A stretch of 30,000 nt of DNA from Symbiodinium natans (lineage: Eukaryota; Sar; Dinophyceae; Suessiales; Symbiodiniaceae): NCBI GenBank assembly GCA_905221605.1, contig CAJNDS010001068.1:739675-769674 (forward strand), given 5' to 3'. Both the position numbers and the translations under genes were made by a program. How positions within the stretch are numbered: the stretch's first letter is position 1; each line of letters opens with the position of its first letter. Under the pieces are notes generated by a model that worked only from the letters and a program-made list of their open reading frames with translations, was not told the origin of the DNA and did no database searches. Shown here piece after piece: positions 26,201 through 30,000 of the stretch.

Positions 26201-26270
26201 CGGGGGTGTGGTCTATGGGCTCACGCCAGGGACGGTGCAAGTGCTTCTGCTCACCCTGCCCTTCCTCCTC

Positions 26271-26306
26271 AAACCCTAAACCCTAAACCCTAAACCCTAA
26301 ACCCTA
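26271..26306 (-). repeat. CCCTAAA array
   Basis: Five perfect units after AAA. Confidence 0.93.
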
Positions 26307-26374
26307 AGTATGACGATCCCTCCAAGGACAGCACTACCAACGCCTGGCGCGACCCTTTCAGATCCACCCTTAGC

Positions 26375-26551
26375 TGAACCCTAAGCCCCCAACCCCAAAC
26401 CCCAAACCCCAAACCCCAAACCCCAAACCCCAAACCCCAAACCCTAAACCCTAAACCCTAAACCCTAAACCCTTCTCCCTAAACCCTAACGCTAAACCCT
26501 AAACCCTAAACCCCAAACCCTAAACCCTAAACCCCAAACCCTAAACCCTAT
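26375..26551 (-). repeat. CCCCAAA then CCCTAAA array
   Basis: Seven consecutive CCCCAAA units (26,393-26,441), then CCCTAAA units interrupted by CCCTTCTCCCTAAA near 26,470, then mixed CCCCAAA and CCCTAAA. Confidence 0.95.
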
Positions 26552-26644
26552 AACTTCCCCTGCTAAGGCAGGAGGGTGACTTTGCAAGTGGATGGGGGCC
26601 TCCCCAGTCTCCGATTGGATTGACCTTGCGCGCAGAAGTTTCGG

Positions 26645-26720
26645 GCTTAGGGTTTAGGGTTTGGGGTTTAGGGTTTAGGGTTTAGGGTTCAGCGTTTAGC
26701 GTTTAGGGTTCAGGGTTTAG
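26645..26720 (+). repeat. TTTAGGG array with TTTAGCG units
   Basis: About ten units, with TTTGGGG near the left and two TTTAGCG-like units near the right. Confidence 0.92.
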
Positions 26721-26747
26721 AATTGCGACCCGACAAGCCTGTGGAAA

Positions 26748-26910
26748 GGTTTAGGGTTCAGGGGTTCAGAGAGAGGTTCAGAGGTTCAGGGGTTCAGGGG
26801 TTCAGGTGTTTAGGGCTTCAGGGGTTCAGGGGTTCAGGGGTTCAAGGGTTTAGGGGTTTGGGGCTTCAAGGGCTAAAGGGTTTGGGGCTTAGGGTGTAGG
26901 CCTTAAGGCT
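26748..26910 (+). repeat. GGGGTTCA octamer array
   Basis: After one TTTAGGG unit starting at GG, the array changes to octamers GGGGTTCA with variants GAGGTTCA and GGGCTTCA (26,756-26,855), then decays through TTTAGGGG and CTTCAAGGG. The extra G changes the period from 7 to 8. Confidence 0.9.
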
Positions 26911-27338
26911 GAGCATTAGGGCCTAACATGTCCGGAAGCGAGACGCCTGCTTTCCATGGAGCTCTTTCGCTTTCTCGGTGGCGGGGAGAATCTCTCCTCA
27001 TGAATTTAGTGGTAGCATTGGATGCGGATCGTGCTAGCAATTCAGGTACAGTAGTACTTAGGCTGTCAGGATTATTTGTAAACATCTTCAGGTCATGACA
27101 ATCAGCAAGGCTATGGATGTTGTGCGAACTATGTGCTCTTCTTCTTCTTGTTCTTCTTCTTTCAAATTGAAGGTTCTTGATGCTGCATCAACAGCCTGCC
27201 TCCACGTGCCCTTTGAGCTCACGGCCTAACCCTCAGGTCATCAGAGCCTTGAACTCTCAGAACTCCGACGCTTCATGTAGGGGCCTTAGTAATTAGGGTC
27301 TTGTGGGAATATTCTAGTATCATTCGATGGGGAACATG
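26911..27338. other. Unique region with pyrimidine tract; no supported gene
   Basis: About 430 bp, more A+T-rich than the neighbours. A tract of CTT/TTC repeats (27,137-27,164) lies inside. A 60-codon minus-strand frame (26,903-27,085) has no recognised domain. Confidence 0.45.
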
Positions 27339-27528
27339 ACCCTAAACCCTAAACCCTAAACCCTAAACCCTAAACCCTAAACCCTAAACCCTAAACCCTA
27401 AACCCTAAACCCTAAACCCTAAACCCTAAGCCCTAAACCCTAAACCCTAAACCCTAAACCCTAAACCCTAAACCCTAAACCCTAAACCCATAAACCCTAA
27501 ATCCTAAATCCTAAACCCTAAACCCTTT
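27339..27528 (-). repeat. Long, nearly perfect CCCTAAA array
   Basis: About 27 units. The exceptions are one CCCTAAG, one CCCATAAA and two CCTAAAT-type units near the right end. Probably recent. Confidence 0.97.
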
Positions 27529-27600
27529 GCCGAGGTCCTTGAAGCCACCTTTACCGGCCCTGGCGGAACAATTGAAAGGCAGGCTGCGGCTTGCTATCGG

Positions 27601-27935
27601 GATTCAGGGTTTGAGGTGGTGGGTGCTGGGGTTTAGGGTTTTGGGTTTTGGGTTTTGGGTTTAGGGTTTAGGGTCTAGGGTCTAGGGTCTAGGGTCTAGG
27701 GTTTAGGGTTTAGGGTTTAGGGTTTAGGGTTTAGGGTTTAGGGTTTAGGGTTTAGGGTTAAGGTTTAGGGTTTAGGGTTTAGGGTTTAGGGTTTCGGGTT
27801 TAGGGTTTAGGGTTTAGGGTTTAAGGTTTAGGGTTTAGGGTTTAGAGTTATTGGTTATTAGGGTTTAGGGTTTAGGGTTTAGGGTTTAGGGTTTAGGGTT
27901 TAGGGTTTAGGGTTTAGGGTTTAGGGTTTAGGGTC
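27601..27935 (+). repeat. Long TTTAGGG array with TTTTGGG and TCTAGGG blocks
   Basis: Three TTTTGGG units (about 27,639-27,659) and four TCTAGGG units (about 27,674-27,701) lie among TTTAGGG units, the same two variants that form blocks in the array at 9.06-9.28 kb. An interruption ATTGGTTATTAGGG near 27,848-27,862 separates it from a final perfect run. Confidence 0.97.
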
Positions 27936-27944
27936 AGCTTCCCC

Positions 27945-28275
27945 AAAACGTTCCAATCATGAGCCCGATGCTGAGTTCATTGGAGTACACTTGGGATGGA
28001 GTGGGCTCGAGAGGTTAGCATGAAACAAGTCGGGATCTAGTGCGCAGACATTGCACGTGTCTGGGCATTCTTGTTATAAGGGAGGGGGTTCATGTACTGA
28101 GGGTACCTTAGGGAAGCTTAGGGCGCCTTAGGGAGTGGTGGGGAGTATTAGGGAACCCTGGGTTACATCACCCTCCCTTAAGAAGCCTAGAATTTTGGGG
28201 GGCACCGGTCGACCAAATCACCAGAAAGCCAAGCATCCAACCCTGCAAACCCTAAGCCTCAGCCGTTGGGCGTAG
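27945..28275. other. Unique spacer with one MITE-like element
   Basis: About 330 bp without open frames of note. The element at 28,077-28,180 occupies the centre. Confidence 0.45.
28077..28180. mobile_element. MITE-like element with TAAGGGAGGG ends
   Basis: TAAGGGAGGG (28,077-28,086) and CCCTCCCTTA (28,171-28,180) are perfect 10-bp terminal inverted repeats about 104 bp apart. The inside repeats CTTAGGG-like units at irregular 11-15-bp spacing and a GTACC. A stretch at about 7640-7690 shares GGGTTACAT.ACCC and CCTTAAGAA and may be a second copy. Confidence 0.55.
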
Positions 28276-28380
28276 CCCTAAACCCTAAACCCCAAACCCC
28301 AAACCCTAAACCCGATAACCCGATAACCCGATAACCCGATAACCCGATAAACCGATAACCCGATAAACCCTAAACCCTCA
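28276..28380 (-). repeat. CCCTAAA tract leading into CCCGATAA octamers
   Basis: CCCTAAA and CCCCAAA units (28,276-28,310) lead without a break into seven CCCGATAA octamers (28,311-28,366, one ACCGATAA), after which CCCTAAA resumes. The octamer (TTATCGGG on the other strand) differs from the heptamer by a G substitution and an inserted base. Confidence 0.92.
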
Positions 28381-28585
28381 GCCCTACAGCCCTACACGAA
28401 CCTTACCCCTGAAACACCTGTAATGCTAGGCACGTTTTTTGGGCTCAAAGCCCGGAAGCCCATACGGAACAACACAGAAGCAAAAACAAAACTTATCAGC
28501 TCATATCAAGGATCATGCATGGTACCGAACTCCCGCAACCGTAAACTAAACCTTTGACCCTAGGCTAGATCCGACACCCTCCTAC
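28381..28585. other. Unique spacer; no supported gene
   Basis: About 200 bp, A-rich in places (CAAAAACAAAACTT near 28,483). Nothing recognisable. Confidence 0.4.
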
Positions 28586-28645
28586 GTAGACCCTAGACCC
28601 TAGACCCTAGACCCTAGACCCTAAACCCTAAACCCTAAACCCTGA
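28586..28645 (-). repeat. CCCTAGA block then CCCTAAA units
   Basis: Four to five CCCTAGA units (28,588-28,620) precede three or four CCCTAAA units. CCCTAGA is the complement of the TCTAGGG blocks seen elsewhere. Confidence 0.93.
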
Positions 28646-28709
28646 AAAAACGTCCACGCAGGGCAGCCCGGCGCGCTGACAGGGGATCCTTGCTGAACCT
28701 TCGAGGTTG

Positions 28710-28910
28710 GGGCTTAGGGTTTAGGGTTTAGGGTTTAGGGCTTAGGGCTTAGGGTTTAGGGTTTAGGGTTGCGTTGACGGGGGTTTGGGGTTAGGGTTTG
28801 GGGTTTGGGAGTTAGGGTTTATGGTTTGTGGTTTTTGGGATTTAGGGTTTAGGGTTTGGGGTTTTTTGGGGTTTCGATTTTGGGGTTTAGTCTTTGGGCT
28901 TAGGGTTTAT
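28710..28910 (+). repeat. TTTAGGG array with degenerate second half
   Basis: CTTAGGG and TTTAGGG units to 28,770, then degenerate TTTGGGG, TTTATGG, TTTGTGG and TTTTTTGGGG sequence. Confidence 0.88.
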
Positions 28911-29285
28911 AGGGCTTGGGGAGGCCAAGAACTATATTGAAAACAGGCTAGGCCCCCTTTTTGCCTTTGGCTACTTAAAGGGCAAAGACACCCCTCTGAC
29001 CTCACGCCCTGCTCATCCCAACATAGCCTCCCAGCGCAGACCCTTCATAACCCAAAACCCAAAACTCTACTATAGACATCGAAAGACCCAATCCGGGACC
29101 CCTATGGAACCTCAACCCTGAACTGCTAACCCTCAACCCCGCCCAAAGCCATTCCAACTTCTGGAGCAAATGAGCCCCCTAAAATGGGATCGCACTACCG
29201 GGTATATGCACCAAAAAAACCTTTGAGGGCCCGGCCCATCCACAACCCTACTCCCCCATGTCCTAAACTGCTAAACCCCTCAGCC
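28911..29285. other. Unique spacer with short open frame
   Basis: A 75-codon plus-strand frame (28,894-29,121) starts within the degenerate array and gives a basic product without a recognised domain. The rest is unique. I do not call a gene. Confidence 0.35.
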
Positions 29286-29288
29286 ACT

Positions 29289-29347
29289 GGTTTAGGGTTT
29301 AGGGTTTAGGGTTTAGGGTTTAGGGTTTAGGGTTTAGGGTTTAGGGT
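29289..29347 (+). repeat. Perfect TTTAGGG array
   Basis: Eight perfect units starting at GG after CCACT and ending GGGTAACCCC, where orientation flips to C-strand repeats. Confidence 0.97.
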
Positions 29348-29534
29348 AACCCCAAACCCTAAATCCGATAAACCCTGCCCTAACCCCCCAAGCTCCCCAC
29401 ACCCGAAACGCCAAACCCTTAACCCCCAAATCCTAAACCCAGACCCCTGAACCTGAAAGCCCCGCAAAAACCCGAAAACGCCCGAACAACACCCAAACCG
29501 CTGAACCCGAAAGCCCCTAAACCCGAAAGCCCCT
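29348..29534 (-). repeat. Highly degenerate CCCTAAA-like tract
   Basis: Units such as CCCCAAA, CCCGAAA, CCCGAAAG, CCCTGAA and ACCCGAAAACG at irregular spacing, resembling the C-rich spacer at 6.1 kb. It looks like a decayed array between two younger ones. Confidence 0.65.
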
Positions 29535-29686
29535 AAACCCTAAACCCGAAACCCTAAACCCTAAACACTAAACCCTAAACCCTAAACCCTAAACCTAAAC
29601 CCTAAACCCTAAACCCTAAACCCTAAACCCTAAACCCTAAACCCTAAACCCTAAACCCTAAACCCTAAACCCTAAACCCTAAACCC
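29535..29686 (-). repeat. CCCTAAA array
   Basis: About 21 units, two of them altered (CACTAAA, CCTAAA hexamer), ending in a C run (CCCCCCGAGGG). Confidence 0.97.
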
Positions 29687-29777
29687 CCCGAGGGCCTTCT
29701 CAAAATGCTCCGCCATGGACTCGCCACCTCGGCAGTTCCGCGTGGTCCAGGCCTGGGATCTGCTTTTGGGGGAAGCA

Positions 29778-29935
29778 GGGTTTAGGGTTTAGGGTTTAGG
29801 GTTTAGGGTTTAGGGTTTGGGGTTTAGGGTTTAGGGTTTAGGGTTTAGGGTTTAGGGTTTAGGGTTTAGGGTTTAGGGTTTAGAGCTTAGGGTTTAGGAT
29901 TTAGGGTTTAGGGTTTAGGGGGGTTTGAGGTTTGT
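29778..29935 (+). repeat. TTTAGGG array
   Basis: About 20 units with one TTTGGGG and one TTTAGAG variant, degenerate at the right end (TTTAGGA, GGGGGTTTGAGG). Confidence 0.95.
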
Positions 29936-30000
29936 GGCTTCTTTGAGATCTTGAGGCGCCACGACTTTGTGGGACATCTGGGAAGCTTTTGAGGCCCCGA

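Noticed and set aside
1-30000. Dinoflagellate spliced-leader sequence, rRNA or CRISPR-like array
   Set aside because: I looked for the conserved leader, rRNA core motifs and spaced direct repeats and did not see any; regular repeats present are telomere-type without unique spacers of constant length.

Overview
This is eukaryotic nuclear DNA dominated by interstitial telomere-type repeats. The heptamer TTTAGGG (complement CCCTAAA) recurs in roughly 65 separate arrays on both strands, about 7 kb of the 30 kb by my tally. TTTAGGG is the telomere repeat of most plants and of dinoflagellates, chromerids, oomycetes and several algal groups. The near 50% G+C, the absence of recognisable genes and the many small inverted-repeat elements fit a large protist genome such as a dinoflagellate or related alga, but this is inference; I found no spliced-leader sequence, rRNA or tRNA to settle it. 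It reads like subtelomeric or highly rearranged repeat-rich DNA. The window begins on a CCCTAAA repeat but does not end in one, so it cannot be called a chromosome end.

Layout. From 1 to about 15.3 kb, arrays of about 20 to 350 bp alternate in orientation with spacers of mostly 100-400 bp; longer spacers lie at 6.27-7.42, 7.47-8.66 and 11.65-13.04 kb. From 15.3 to 22.76 kb the sequence is almost free of telomere repeats and somewhat G+C-rich. It carries open frames without recognisable domains and a diverged tandem segmental duplication (about 20.2-22.7 kb). From 22.76 to 30 kb the array/spacer pattern returns.

Spacers hold several families of short non-autonomous inverted-repeat (MITE-like) elements. 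Family 1 has 27-bp ends starting GGATGTTCCCC (5.6, 7.8 and 24.3 kb). Family 2 is G/C-block A/T-rich (4.7, 8.5, 16.7 and 24.9 kb). Family 3 has ends GTAGCCCAGT (two adjacent copies at 23.75-23.94 kb and one at 24.5 kb). Single palindromes lie at 0.3, 14.6 and 28.1 kb.

The most notable result is how the arrays relate to these elements. One array sits inside a family 3 copy and is bordered by an 8-bp direct repeat. Another splits a family 1 copy into two recognisable halves. A third is bordered by a perfect 16-bp direct repeat of the flanking sequence. These show that the arrays were inserted into pre-existing sequence, most simply by telomerase-like addition during repair of staggered breaks. 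Many G-strand arrays also start at a GG dinucleotide, as expected if a 3' end was extended.

Arrays also contain in-register blocks of variant units (TCTAGGG, TTTGGGG, TTCAGGG, TTTCGGG, TTTTGGG, TGTAGGG) and three octamer arrays (TTTTAGGG, TTATCGGG, GGGGTTCA). No gene can be named with confidence. The few open frames listed are tentative and may be chance frames in G+C-rich DNA.
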